From Craspedostauros australis (taxonomy: Eukaryota > Bacillariophyta > Bacillariophyceae > Mastogloiales > Achnanthaceae): a DNA stretch of 64,000 nucleotides. The stretch's first letter is position 1. Each line of letters begins with the position of its first letter. The DNA lies in assembly GCA_026770025.1 (NCBI GenBank), contig JAMXDE010000046.1:372001-436000 (forward strand). Reading direction: 5' to 3'. The notes beneath the pieces are model-generated. The model was not told where the DNA came from. It ran no database searches and saw only the letters and a list, made by a program, of their open reading frames with translations. A program made the position numbers and the translations under genes. This document shows, piece by piece, positions 20,784 through 32,270 of this stretch.

Positions 20784-22290
20784 CGATAACACGAGTTGTG
20801 GAGTTTCGTGGGTGCCCGGTCAGGCTAATAAAAACGAGTCTAGAGGCCATCCAAAAACACATCCAAACATCTGCTTATCATGCTATATCTCAACAACATA
20901 TCGCTTAAAATTAAAACTAAACATTTCATTCAGACGCCTGACTAGTGTTTATACAGAATATCGAAGTTAAATTGACAAAGAAATTATTTTTAGTGTCATG
21001 TTGGTCCACCACACAGTTGTGTGGTGGATTCACAAAATTCTCGACCAAGCAATGTTGCCCTCCAATCAGCACCCATGATCATCATCATCATCCTGGTATT
21101 TTGGCAAACTGCGCACCACAATGGTTTGGTATACTCTCCATCTATCCACTCCATGAAGCTTGGCCACAGATACCCACATGACATGGCCCAAAGTGTCCCT
21201 GCAGTGAAAAAGAGCGTTGTCAAAAAACCATTCACAATCTGGATGCGGCGCGGATACGGATACATACCTCATTCATCCGATCCTTGCAGCCCCTCCACGT
21301 GATCCTCGTGCATTCTCATACTCCCTGGCGACACGCTGATGCATCCATAATGGGCGCGGCATTTGTGCTCCCAAAGATACACCTCCATTTGGTGATGCCA
21401 TTGAATTTTTGGGGCACCCACCACCAACGACCATTCGACGGATATGGTGGGGTGCCGCCTCTTGTAGACCGTCTCCGCGACGGACACTTCGCGAGGTGGA
21501 TCTTCGGGCGATGTCGCACGCATCTTGTATGGGTGGCTTGGTGATTGTGTGAGTTGGCGATGGTGCCCTGCACAGCCAAAGCCACATGATGGAAGCCCCA
21601 CGACACACCGCGAAAACTCTTGCCCTCCACTTTTTCCTCCGCGCGGAGGCCTTCCCGGTCCTCCCCGAGCCTGAAACTTCGTGGGAATCTTGGTCTTGGC
21701 CTCTTGGAGCCATCCTGCCCATCCATAGGCGTTGGGGTGGGTTGTGGATGGAGTACACCGGCCATATGCAACGAGGCAATCTGGTGCGAAATTGTGACGT
21801 TTGATCTGGGGCCTGCGACGGCCCCAAATCAAGCGCTCTCGCGACCCCCTCTCGTCCACCCACCAACGGATGCATCGCGGTGACGGCGATGTGCTTGGAT
21901 TTGTCATTGGACCGCTGGTTGGTGCGGCGCAGTGATTGCCGTTGGACGGCCATTGTGGCGTTTTTTGGTGTTCCGCCATTGTCATGTTGTTGTTTTTTGG
22001 AGTCTGGCACTCTCAACCAGTCGGACATACTGGGGGGTAAGGTAATTGCAAACACCTAACCAAATGCACGAAAGAAGCATGACACAAAACACTTCCGGAG
22101 TACCAATGCAACTCGACCATTCCGTCACGACGAAACGTTGCCGATGCTGCTTCACATCGTGCTGTGATTGGTGGCTCATGACGCAGCAGCCAGTCTGGTG
22201 ACGTAGATGACGGATCAGACAAGCACAGGGTAGAATGGATGTAAACGCGAACTCGCCGCTTCTCCCCAAACTCTACAACTAGCGCTATCG
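20784..22290. other. Internal 1507-bp module of transposon B bounded by 23-bp inverted repeats
   Basis: The repeat at 20784-20806 (containing GAGTTGTGGAGTTT) recurs inverted at 22268-22290. The left repeat starts 17 bases after the transposase stop, as in element A. The module is similar to 10833-12339 over most of its length, with indels. Confidence 0.6.
21273..21953 (-). CDS. Possible second ORF of transposon B, coding status uncertain
   Basis: A 226-codon ORF starting MAVQRQ at 21953, where it aligns with the ORF in element A. It converges on the transposase gene. Both ends align in frame with copy A and the middle does not. A second overlapping frame (21269-21985) aligns with a different frame of A over about 50 codons. 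It is rich in Arg and Pro and no domain is recognised. It may be a decayed accessory gene of the element. Confidence 0.3.
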   Translation of the reverse strand: MAVQRQSLRRTNQRSNDKSKHIAVTAMHPLVGGREGVARALDLGPSQAPDQTSQFRTRLPRCIWPVYSIHNPPQRLWMGRMAPRGQDQDSHEVSGSGRTGKASARRKKWRARVFAVCRGASIMWLWLCRAPSPTHTITKPPIQDACDIARRSTSRSVRRGDGLQEAAPHHIRRMVVGGGCPKNSMASPNGGVSLGAQMPRPLWMHQRVAREYENARGSRGGAARIG

Positions 22291-22453
22291 TGGACGGGGT
22301 GTTGGATGCTCTGATCGGAACACCTCAAAAAGAGACTAAACAATTCAAAATGGGAACAACGTCGCTGAAACGAAGAACAGCAAAGGGTTAAATTGGATCG
22401 ATGTAGTCGTAGGCGAAAGGCTGAAACCCGAGAGAGATCGAAAATTGCGCATA

Positions 22454-22618
22454 TCCATCGGTCCGTAAAACTTAAAATAGGATCTAACTCAAAAATGTAA
22501 TGGTTAATTATTTGTATTAGACCTACAAGGATTACGAATATGTGGTTGGTTAGTATGTAGGAGAGAAAATTTCTGGAGGTCCGTTTCAAACGAGTGGTCG
22601 ACTCACTCGGGGGGCTCA
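22454..22618 (-). repeat. Right terminal inverted repeat of transposon B
   Basis: It ends CACTCGGGGGGCTCA followed by TA at 22619-22620. It is inverted with respect to 16567-16731. Confidence 0.85.
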
Positions 22619-22620
22619 TA

Positions 22621-23149
22621 TTTTTGCGTGGAGTTTCACGCGTCTACGACCAACACGATACAAAAAGTTCCGAACAGACATCTGACGAACGACAACGAAC
22701 GCAGCACGGGAGAACGCATCACCAAGAAAACGCATTGTTCCCACCGACGAGCGAGAGCGGACAAAGAACATCATCGCCGGCGTCATCATCGCGGTTTTTG
22801 TGTGTCGTTAGTGCACAAACACAATTCCACACACTGACAACGCAGCACCCGCCTCTCCGTGTTGTTGTTCCTATTTTTCATCACCTCACGAGAGAAACAA
22901 GACCAAACGCAGCACGACCCAGCAACGAGTTGAGTGGCCTCATTGCGACCCAACCAATCACTCTCACTCTCTCTGTCTCTCTCTTTGACATCAGCGAAGA
23001 CCACCAATTAGAGCATCCACACAATCCCAATTGTATCGATATTGCCATCAGCATTGCCATTGCCATTGACAGCAGCATCGCCAGCAGTAGAGGGAACAGA
23101 AACAGCAATAGCAAGAATCAAAGAAGAACCAATCAAGGTTGCATTTTGA
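22621..23149. other. Upstream region of the CNNM gene
   Basis: 529 bases between the edge of transposon B and the CNNM start. The sequence is CA- and CT-rich, and a TGA stands in frame directly before the ATG. Element B inserted at the far end of this region, so it may now border or form part of the promoter. I recognise no coding sequence. Confidence 0.5.
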
Positions 23150-26069
23150 ATGAAAGACCCACCAGATGCATGCGTCAGTGAAGCCTCTCCCACCGGCGGC
23201 GATGGTCGCAATGGCCTGCCATTAAAGGTACTGCCATTGCGAGCACAATTGCCATTGCGAGAACCATCGCAAGTCAACCCGGGGCCGCGCCGCAACCGCG
23301 TTCCCAGGCTCCTGCTCACGGCCTCCGTCCTCTTCCTCACGGCCATAGTCGCCGCAACCGCGAAGTCATCTGCGTCCCAGCACAACCTGAGACAGCAGGA
23401 TGAGGCAGCCGTCGCTCCCGAGTTCATGAGGGAACTCCAGGCGCAGCAGGATCCCAAGTGCGAGCTGGAGTGCTGCAGGAGCTTCGAGAGCGACATCTGC
23501 AGCAGCGAGAGCAGCTGGGTCGACGCCCTTCCCTTCGCGCTGCAGATCATCCTCATCGCTGTGCTCCTGTCCTTGTCAGCGCTCTTTTCCGGCCTCACCT
23601 TGGGCCTCATGAGTCTGGACAAGACGGGCCTGGAGATCGTCATGGGAGGCGACGATGAACGCGCCGCGCAGCACGCCAAGGTCATCTACCCCATCCGAGA
23701 GGACGGCAACCTCCTGCTCTGCACCCTCTTGCTCGGCAACGTCGCAGTCAACTCCATGCTCTCCATCCTGCTCGCGGAGTACGCTGGCGGCATCACCGGC
23801 TTCCTCGTCTCCACGTTCGCCATTGTCATCTTTGGAGAGATCCTGCCGCAGGCCATGGTAGGTACTCATACAATACAGCACTCTATGAGTTTGCATGGGC
23901 TGTTGTTGTTGTTGCTGCTGCTGCTGTTGTTGCTGTTGTTGTACGGTGTGCTTTTGATCATTCTACATCGCAGCTTCAAGTGCACGACATGACACACGCC
24001 GACAATGCCTTGCTCAATTCTCATTCAAATGATTTGCTCACCTCCTCTCCAACTCAATCACCCATACGTTCATGCCATCAACATTAATGACAACAACAGT
24101 GCTCCAGATACGCTTTGCGCATCGGCAGCGCCACCGTCCCGCTTGTCAAGATCATCCGATTCGCGCTCTACGTCATCGCCAAGCCGCTTGCCTGGTGTCT
24201 CGACAAGTCCTTGGGACGTGAGCTGGTCAGCACGTACAGCGCGACGGAGATGCTCAAACTCCTTCAAATCCACGCGCAAGAGAATGTCCTCGATCCAGAA
24301 ACAGCCGGAGCCATGGCCGGTGCCCTCACCTACAAGGTATGTCAGACGATTGAGCAGTATGCATGCATGTCCATCTGCATGAATGTTTGTTCCTCATTGG
24401 CTTGCTTTCTTGCTGCCTTGCTTGGATCCAATACTAACACAAACTCTCACACACACGCTTACACACACGCTTACACAATACCATGGTATGCTACGCCACG
24501 CTGTGTCATGCAACCTATCCATACCAACACACAATACGACAGAACATCACTGTCAAGGAAGCAATGACGCCACTGGAACGAACCTTCATGCTCAACGTGG
24601 ACGAAAAGCTCAGCTTCGACACCATCGCAACCATCTTCCGCACAGGCTACTCCAGAATCCCTGTGTACGAAATATCACCCAACAACGTCATCGGCCTGCT
24701 CTTCGTCAAGGACCTCATCTTCATCGACCCCGAAGATGCCACGCCTCTGCGCAGCTTCGTCCAAATCTTCGGCCGTGGAGTGCACGTGGTGTGGCCTGAC
24801 GACAAACTCGGCGACATCCTCAGCGAGCTCAAGCGCGGTCGTTCCCACCTTGCCCTGGTGCGTGATGTCAACAACGAAGACGATGAAAAGGACCCGTTCT
24901 ATGAGATGAAGGGCATAATCACGCTGGAGGACATCATCGAAAAGATCATTGGCGACACCATCGTCGACGAGACGGACGCCTTCGTCGACAGCAACCAAAG
25001 CGTCCGAGTGGATCGCGTGGAGAACTTCGAATGGGCGCGCCTGCGCATGCTGGACAGCAAGATCGTTGACGAGCATCTCTCGCATCACGAGGTGCAGGCC
25101 GTCACGGCGCATCTGCGCGTCAACTACCCCAACGCCGTCGAGCTGCTCACTGACACGCAGCTGTTCCGTCTCATCGCAACGACTCCCGTGTGCAACCTCC
25201 CCACCGCAACGCACGAGCTCGGGCAGCAACTGCCAACCGATCTCATCTACGAGAAGGGACTTGCGAGTCAAACCTGCACCCTGATCCTCGGCGGCAAGGT
25301 CTCCGTGATGGTGGGATCTGAAAACTTCCGCTCCGACATGTCATCGTGGTCGCTCCTCGCCATCTCTGCGTTGTCCGACCCATCCTACAGCCCCGACTTC
25401 ACGGCATTCGTCAGCGACGGCCCCTGCCGTTGTTTGCAGATCACCTATGATGCATTCAGCAACGCCGTCGACGCGTCAACGTTGGAACGCAACACCGCTC
25501 CAGGAACAGTCATGGCTGCAGGCGCTGTGAACGCGAGTGCGAATGTACCGGGTGCTGCGATAGTTGGCGGAGGCGTCGCTCCACCTGCGGCAGCATCGCA
25601 ACGCAACCTCGCGGTGCTGGCTTCGCAAAGTTCCATCGCTTCTGTGGATGCAAAGCATGTGAAGAGCGTCACCGGTGACGAACTGGAAGCATCCCATCCG
25701 GTTACACGCCGGCAGAAGCTCCTGCGTGCGTTTGCCCTCAACCGCGACGATGATCACAACACCAAAGACAGCAACAAGAAGCAGCAACAGCACGGTGATG
25801 ACGTCTCCAACAGCAAACGCATGAGCCACACCGCGGTTCGATTCCAGGAAGGTGGTCTCCTCCAAACGGTCGCAAATGTGGATCCGGAGGAAAGCGCCGC
25901 TCTTCACGAAGCCAGTCAACGTGCAAGCAGAACCTTCAAACCATCCCAAGAAGAAACCAGCGGGCACGTCCACGTGCAGGAAGAAGACGGTCAGCACGAA
26001 GATCAGACCTCGGAGACAACAGCGGACAGCCGAAAGAGCAGCAGCGACTCATCCAAGGACGACAGATAA
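23150..26069 (+). CDS. CNNM/ACDP-type metal transporter (DUF21 + CBS pair), three exons
   Basis: Exons 23150-23857, 24100-24336 and 24543-26069 join in phase 0 at GT-AG sites to give 823 residues. An in-frame TGA directly precedes the ATG. A hydrophobic N-terminal segment (near residue 55) may be a signal or anchor. DUF21 follows with LFSGLTLGLMSLD, LCTLLLGNVAVNS and IFGEILPQAM, then CSRYALRIG across the first splice, which restores the family consensus. A CBS pair starts at VKEAMTPLERTFML and continues through RGRSHLALV and GIITLEDIIEKIIGD. A CNNM-type cyclic-nucleotide-binding-like domain probably follows, then a disordered charged tail. Known CNNM proteins handle Mg2+ in plasma or internal membranes. 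The protein is somewhat longer than many single-cell homologues because of its tail. Confidence 0.9.
23858..24099 (+). other. Intron 1 of the CNNM gene
   Basis: Donor GTAGGT and acceptor CAACAG. It contains a TTG/CTG trinucleotide run near 23900-23942. Choosing this acceptor rather than the CCAG eight bases further on keeps the frame and gives the expected PQA-x-CSR family motif. Confidence 0.8.
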
Positions 26070-26316
26070 CATTCTCGCTTCCACTTGTTGCATTGCTACG
26101 GAAATTGCATCTAGAACTGCCGTCCTCGCATCCATGAACCAGCCTGCCCAATCGTCAGAGTGTGTAAGAGCGCAGGGTAACTGTAGCACTATTTATTAAT
26201 AGCAGAGACTGCCGTGCAGTTCACGCAATGATACAGCGCACTCCTCCATTGAAGACATGCATACCCTGCAAAATGTGCTGTGACTTCCACAATTCTCTTC
26301 AGAACACACATCCGCA
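26070..26316. other. Short convergent intergenic region
   Basis: 247 bases between the 3' ends of the CNNM and RECQL4-like genes. Nothing else is seen. Confidence 0.5.
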
Positions 26317-29300
26317 CTACCGCTGTTGCGACATCATCTTTCGGATGGAGCCGCGTACATGCTCGAATTGGACGTTGCGGTACTTGCCAAAGAGCGGGTG
26401 GGAACGGAAGAACCTCATGGGAAGGCGCGGCGTCTCGATTCCATGCAGCATCTTGGTCATCGCCAACACGGTGTAATCTGCTTCATGCGGCCTGCCGACG
26501 ACGACGCCCGCATCGATCGGGTTCTGGACTTGCCGAGCATGATTGCCCATGTCGGGGAGCTCACGCAGCAGATGATCGACGTCGGAGAAGAGCTCATGTT
26601 TGGGAAGCTTGCCGAACAGCTCGTCGTTGACTGCTGCGGGGTCATCGCATCGCAAGCCAGCAGCCGAGAAGTACTCGGTCGTCAGCTCTTGGAATCTGCG
26701 CAACCTGGCCGACTTGTGTGTTTGTGCGTCACAGGCACCTGTAACTAATGCTGTGACTGCTTCTGCCGCTGCTGTTGCTGCCGCTGCTGTCGAGGTGCAA
26801 GAATCAACCTTGGCCACATCGTTCAGGATACCATGAATGCTGAGCACCTTGGAGCTCGTGGATTGCATGGAGTTGACGAAGAGAGCCTCCAATGTTGTCG
26901 CCATCGTATCTAGTGGCCCACATGCTTGCGCAGCACCAGCAGTCGTGTGGCTGACATTACTGGCGGCTGTGCCGGTGCCAGTGCCAGCGCTGTTCCGAGC
27001 GATGCCACCGTCGTCGATGGACTTGAAATCGAAGGCTTCAACACCACTCGCTGTCAGCTTCAAGTGGAATGCCCGGCCCTTGGCGCTCGTGTCTAGCGAC
27101 AATTCCAATTCACCTTGATTTTGCAGCCGTCGCAGCGCTGCAAAGATATGGCGCGGCTCTGCGTTGGGACCGAGGCGGTTGGCGCAGTCAATGATGGAGA
27201 ATGTGTACGCCCCGTGGCTGTAGGCAAGGAAGCTCTTGTCGAAGTCTGAAGAAACAACCTCGGTACTACTCGTACTACGATCGCTGCCTCGTTGTCTGCC
27301 TTGGCCATCTGCATCGTGTTGCGTCAAATTCGCTTGCTTCTGCCCGATGGGGTTCACGACGCATTTCCCGCAGAGACGGATGATGTTCGCCACATCTTCG
27401 GTTTTGGACAGCACCTCGAGACTCCGTTTCTTCATTGCGATCGTTGCAGCATTGGACGTCACTCCTTCCACATGGAGGAACGGAATGTCGTCTCCATTGC
27501 CGTCAACGCTTGAATGGCTGTTGTCCAGAACGGTATCGCGATTGAGCATCGTCTCCCCGTGCTGTTCGATCAACGAGAGAATCGTCTCGATCGTTTCCGA
27601 TTTACAATCGCAAGCAATCGCCGTCGCTTCGATTGGGATGCTGATGTTGAGAGCCCTTGGTGCTTTCGTGAAATCCCCGTCCTCGCAGCAATCGATGACT
27701 GCAGTGTGAACCCTTCGCCGCAATGCTTGCAGCACGCATAGGATTTGACTCCGGCATATGGCATCTGTGTGCGCCAACGAATGCTTTACTGCCACTTCTT
27801 CATGCAGGGGCAGCGCGATGGCTTTGGCCGGCTTACCGTTGCGTCCCGCTCTTCCTATCTCTTGCAGATAATGCTCCGGCGAAGAGGGTAACGTGACGTG
27901 AATGACACCGACAATGTCGGCCTTGTCGATACCCATACCGAAGGCAACGGTGGCGACACAGATCCGTGCCTTTCCACGCATGAATTGGCTTTGGGATTTG
28001 GTCCTTGCGGTGCTTGTCATACCTCCGTGGTAAAACACGATGCCACCTTGAACGTCGGCAGTTTGCAGGTACTCTGCAACCACCTCCGTGTCCTTTTGAC
28101 GCCACACGTACACGATCACCGAGCCAGTAGCCAGACTGCCAGGCAGGGACATCTCGCCATTCAGGCTCGCCGTGGCACTGTTGCCAGATGGTGTTGCAGA
28201 TGTCTTGTTCTTCTTGTTCTTCTGCAGTTTCGCTGGAGATAAGATGTCCACCAGCTGGTTGTGGAGGAGGTAAGGCGGTTGCATTCGGTTGATGGGCAGC
28301 GGGCATGGCGAACGAAGCAATAGTTAGAATGACACGTCTCATACAAATTCCTTGTGCAACAGTATCTCGGTGAAACGTGCTGGGGTGGTGACGTCGACGC
28401 AGAAGTGTTCGTCTCGTTCCCGCTCAAGATTGTTGCACGGCATGCATACTGCTACACATACTCGTGCCTCTTCGACAGCAACACAGTCTCCCAAACACGC
28501 GCATCGTAGAGTAGACTCATCGAAGCAACAATATATTCGCATAGAGTCGACGCTTACCATGGAAAGTCGTTCTTCGTGGCTTGAGTAAAAGCAGGAGGAG
28601 ATATCGATGTTGTCTCGATCTGTCTTCATGATTCGAATGCCTTCTTGTCCTTGGTCGTCGCCATCCGCAATGCGGATCGTCTTGCAGATATCATCAACGA
28701 CTCTGGGTTCTGCGGTTGCGGTGATTGCAAGCACGCTCTTGGGACTGAGGAGGTTGAGGAAGTGCCGGAATCGCAAAAAGCAGGGGCGGAAATTGTGAGC
28801 CCATTGGCTGGCACAATGTGCCTCATCGAGACACAGCAGTGGGATCTCCGGGAATGTCCGTCGCCTGGTCTTCGTCTTCGGATCCCACCTGTACTGGAAC
28901 AAGCGGCGGAATGATGCGCTCACAAGGCGTTCCGGTGAGATGAACAAGATCTTGACTCGCTTTCGCACGATGTCATCGATGATCGCTGCCGTTTCCGATG
29001 CGGATAATGATCCGGATAATGTGGCAGCTGGGATTCTGGGCGGCAAGGAACGCATCTGATCTTGGATCAAAGATAGCAAGGGTGACACGACGATGGTGAC
29101 GCCATCCAAGAGAGCAGCTGGCAGCGCGTAGCACAGCGACTTTCCGAACCCTGTAGGCGCCACCAGCAGAGTACGTTGCTGATGCATGCAACGGTCAATG
29201 GCCCATTCCTGCCCGTCTCTGAAATTGTTGTGACCGAAGTAATCGCGCAGAGCGTGCCTGTATTCTGCCGTCCCGAGTTCGTCATCGATACTTGCGTCAT

Positions 29301-31617
29301 TGTTGTCATCATAGCTATCGTCATGATCCAATGCTATACCCTCGCTGCCTTTTGATGTACACTCCGTAGTGCTGTTGCGATTTCGCTCTTTCCTCACATT
29401 GGTACGCCCATGGGCATTCAGTGCATCATCACTTGAGTCGCCCTTCTCAATGAGAAGTAAATCTTCTTCATCGTCGTCATCGTCGTCGACGTCCTCAGAT
29501 GATTGCGAATCCGAATCGCTGGTTGAGACGCTGTCATCGTCCAACTCAATCATTTCCGATGGGTTCGATTCCGGAGGTGGGGGATCCGGCACGCCGTTCG
29601 CAGTGTCCATATCATTTTCTTCCGATCCTTTCACCGTTTTGGAGAGTGCAACTTCATCACGCACCCAAATACTGAGGCGCATGAGGAGCTGAGATTTGGT
29701 CCCAACGTGGGACAATCCCTTCTTCTTGGCCTCCATCTTCAGTTCGGGAACTGTTAGCATGCGGTACCGGTCCGTGTGCGACTTGACTTGCCGTGAAATG
29801 AAGCCCGAGATGGACTTATTCTTGAGCAACTTGGTCTGCACAGCTCCGATGGTATCGTCTGCCCATTGAAAGTGGTTGCACTGCTGCCCTTTCGGCATGG
29901 AGCAAACGTAGAATTTGCGTCCCTTGTTGCCCGTCGTGTTCTTCTTGACGACGAGAAGCTTGCAGGGGAGTCGATGGCGTGCGCAGCTGGGCTTCGTCGA
30001 TGATTGCGCCTTGTCTGTCGGCGGTGCCTTGCCCTTGTTTGCCTTTGCGGATGCTGGCTTCCTGCTCCCTTTGCTGCCGTTGCTTTTGCTGTTCCTATCC
30101 ATTGATGTTGGAGCTGATGCTGGCGTCGATGCCGATGGGGCTTGGAAGATTCCGTCGAGGTAGTTGTCGACGGGATCAAGCCCAGTCATACGACAGACAT
30201 GGTTGATCTGGTCATTGCGAGCCGATGCCGTGGCCGCGAAAGATGTGCGTTGTTGCGAGTACGGGTTGCTGGAGACACCGTCGCCGGCCGTTTGCCCCGC
30301 CCTCTCTGCCCATTCACGCTCCTTTTCTTGCCGCCATGCTTGCTGCCGTTGCTTCCGCAGTTCCTTGCGCTTATTGACGTTCCTCGCGCCTCTGCATGCC
30401 CCCGCGCTGTTGCGAAGATTCAAGGGAACGAAGTTGTCGTTGTTCTTGGTATTTCTGCCCTTCTTGATGCTGGTTCTTGTGCTGGTCGTCGTCGTGGTCG
30501 TGCTCATACGACTGGCTGAGAATGATTGTGCCACTGATGATGTGTTTGCGGCAAATGTACCTGAAGCTGGTTTCGTTTCATTGGCCAGCAGCATGTTTTG
30601 CGAAACTTGTTTCGCATGAGCGTCGATGGTGGGTTTGTGCTGTGATATCGAGAGATATTGTGTGGTCAAGGACGATGCAGACGCTGTGCTTGCTGCGTGG
30701 GCGGAGATTGACGAAGATCCCGTGCTATGTTCCGCTTCCTTCGATTGCGAATCCAACTCAAAGAGCGATGCGTCCAACGGAAGACGGTGGCGATGCTCGG
30801 TTTTCTTCGTCGCAGAGGATGATAGGCGCAAGCCAATCTTTCCCATTGCTGTATTTGATGGTTTGGGTTTGGTTGTGGGTGCGGGTTGCGTGCGCTTGCT
30901 CTCCTTGTGGTTCTTGGAACTAGCTTCGGTGATCGTGGCGGCGGCTGCGGCGAGATCGATACTCGCAGGTGTTGGTGTAGATGTGGGCGTAGATGTAGCA
31001 ACAGGAATTGCGTCAACGATGTTCTCAGTCACAGCGGCAGTCGCACGCTGGGCATCTCCTGTCGTCGGATTAACGACCTTGTGCTGTGACGTGCTCGTTG
31101 GCACGAAGTTTGGAGACTTATTCAATGCCAACGATGTTCCAACATCATTGTGCTGGGATTTGCGCGGTGAGATGGATCGTCGTCCAGTGGAACTTGATTT
31201 CGTCGATGGTCTCTTTTGCGCGTTCTTTGCCTGGACCCTTGCCCTGGCCTTGGCGAAGGGTGAGACGTACGACGCCGGTTTGTGGCTGCTGAGCACGCAT
31301 CTGTTGCCTGTTGGTCCTTGCCCGAATGGATTTGTACGTACTGCGTTGCTGTTACCGAATCCATCGCTTGATGTCAATGGCGCCAATGACGTCGATGGTG
31401 CTGATGAGGAAGCCGAGGGGGGACATGACGTGGGGACTGCCGTCGATGAATGCAGCTTGCGCTTCTTGAGATGCTTCTTCTTTGCGCTACCATTCTTGGT
31501 GTCGAGCATTCGCTCCAACCGCAGCGTTGTGGCTGTCTTTGGTGGCGCTGCGTGGGGTTTCACCAACAACGGCCTCTTTCGAGACGCTTGAGCTGCTGAC
31601 CGAGATGCATTTTCCAT
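26317..31617 (-). CDS. RECQL4-like DNA helicase with GRF zinc finger and SAP domain, two exons
   Basis: Exon 1 runs 31617 to 28558 and exon 2 runs 28254 to 26317, joined in phase 0 (donor GTAAGC, acceptor CAACCAG), giving 1665 residues. The start is the first in-frame ATG (MENASRSAAQ); the frame is open 115 codons upstream with no Met. In order: a disordered basic N-terminus; NFVPLNLRNS and GLDPVDNYLDGIF (about 390-470), the RECQL4 pre-helicase motif; a GRF zinc finger (about 545-590, GRKFYVC, CNHFQWADD); a SAP motif (about 614-645); an acidic linker; and the helicase core. The core has APTGFGKSLCYALP, CLDEAHCASQWAHNFRPC (typical of RECQL4), VIVYVWRQKDTE and QEIGRAGRNGKPAKA. A long C-terminal region follows. 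RECQL4 proteins act in replication initiation and DNA repair in the nucleus. The GRF-SAP insertion is unusual for the family. Confidence 0.9.
28255..28557 (-). other. Intron of the RECQL4-like gene
   Basis: A 303-base GT-AG intron that interrupts the helicase core between lobe 1 and lobe 2. Both neighbouring frames end within it, and the phase-0 join restores continuous helicase sequence. Confidence 0.8.
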
Positions 31618-32270
31618 GACCAAGAAGATGGGTTGCGATGCCTTCTGTTTCCTTACAATATACCCTTGCGGTGCGGAGCCACTTTGATCCTTGTTTGGTG
31701 CTTGTTGGGCGTTTGCTCTTTGTGGTGGTGTCGTTTCGTCTCCTCGTGTCCGTTGTTGCTTGTCGATTCGAAACGAGCCACGGCTCGTGTTCCAACACGG
31801 TGACGAAGACGAAGAATTCAAATTCGTTTTTGGCGCCAAATTCGTCTGGCCATCTGTCCCTCCAGGCTCGGGATTCAAGTCTACAAGACCAGAGCAGAGT
31901 GGAGCCAGTGTAGGTACGTACCCACGATTTCCTCCAATCTGGGTACAACTACAAGTGAGCACACGACACTTGCGTGTCTCCTAATACTCGTACGCAGACT
32001 GTGGAACTCCAGAACAGCGCGCTTATTGCAACTGCACATCGCATGTCAGTGATGTCCCTGTTTCATGCTCGTATGAAGAGAAGGTGGAGTATTCAACGAA
32101 GACGACTGGGTTAAAGCAAGCTTAGGTATGTTGGAGTATCGCTGGAGAGTAATTGGTTGCAGCGTACAATATGGTACCACTCCACGGTACCAACACGCTA
32201 AGATGGATTGGATCTCCAATTGTTGCCTCCACAGTCCTCCAACAACTGCTCTCAAAAGCCAACATGTGTG
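31618..32270. other. Intergenic between PP2C and the RECQL4-like gene
   Basis: 653 bases upstream of the RECQL4-like start, which would hold its promoter and 5' leader, and downstream of the PP2C stop. The frame open upstream of the helicase start lacks an ATG and contains a possible donor-like GTACGT. No other gene is seen. Confidence 0.4.

Larger units (their letters stand above)
16567..22618 (+). mobile_element. DNA transposon B, 6052 bp, TA-flanked, abutting transposon A
   Basis: Both ends begin TGAGCCCCCCGAGTGAGTCG inward. About 38 terminal bases match exactly and weaker inverted similarity continues to about 165 bp (16567-16731 against 22454-22618). The flanks are TA at 16565-16566, shared with element A, and TA at 22619-22620. 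It carries an intact 1173-residue transposase gene on the plus strand and the same 1507-bp internal module as A. The terminal repeats share the outer TGAGCCC and AGTGAGTCGACC blocks with A but differ elsewhere, so A and B look like two subfamilies. Confidence 0.88.

Noticed and set aside
31618..31962. Upstream extension of the RECQL4-like frame
   Set aside because: The extension begins at GTG and holds no ATG. The first in-frame ATG is at 31617.
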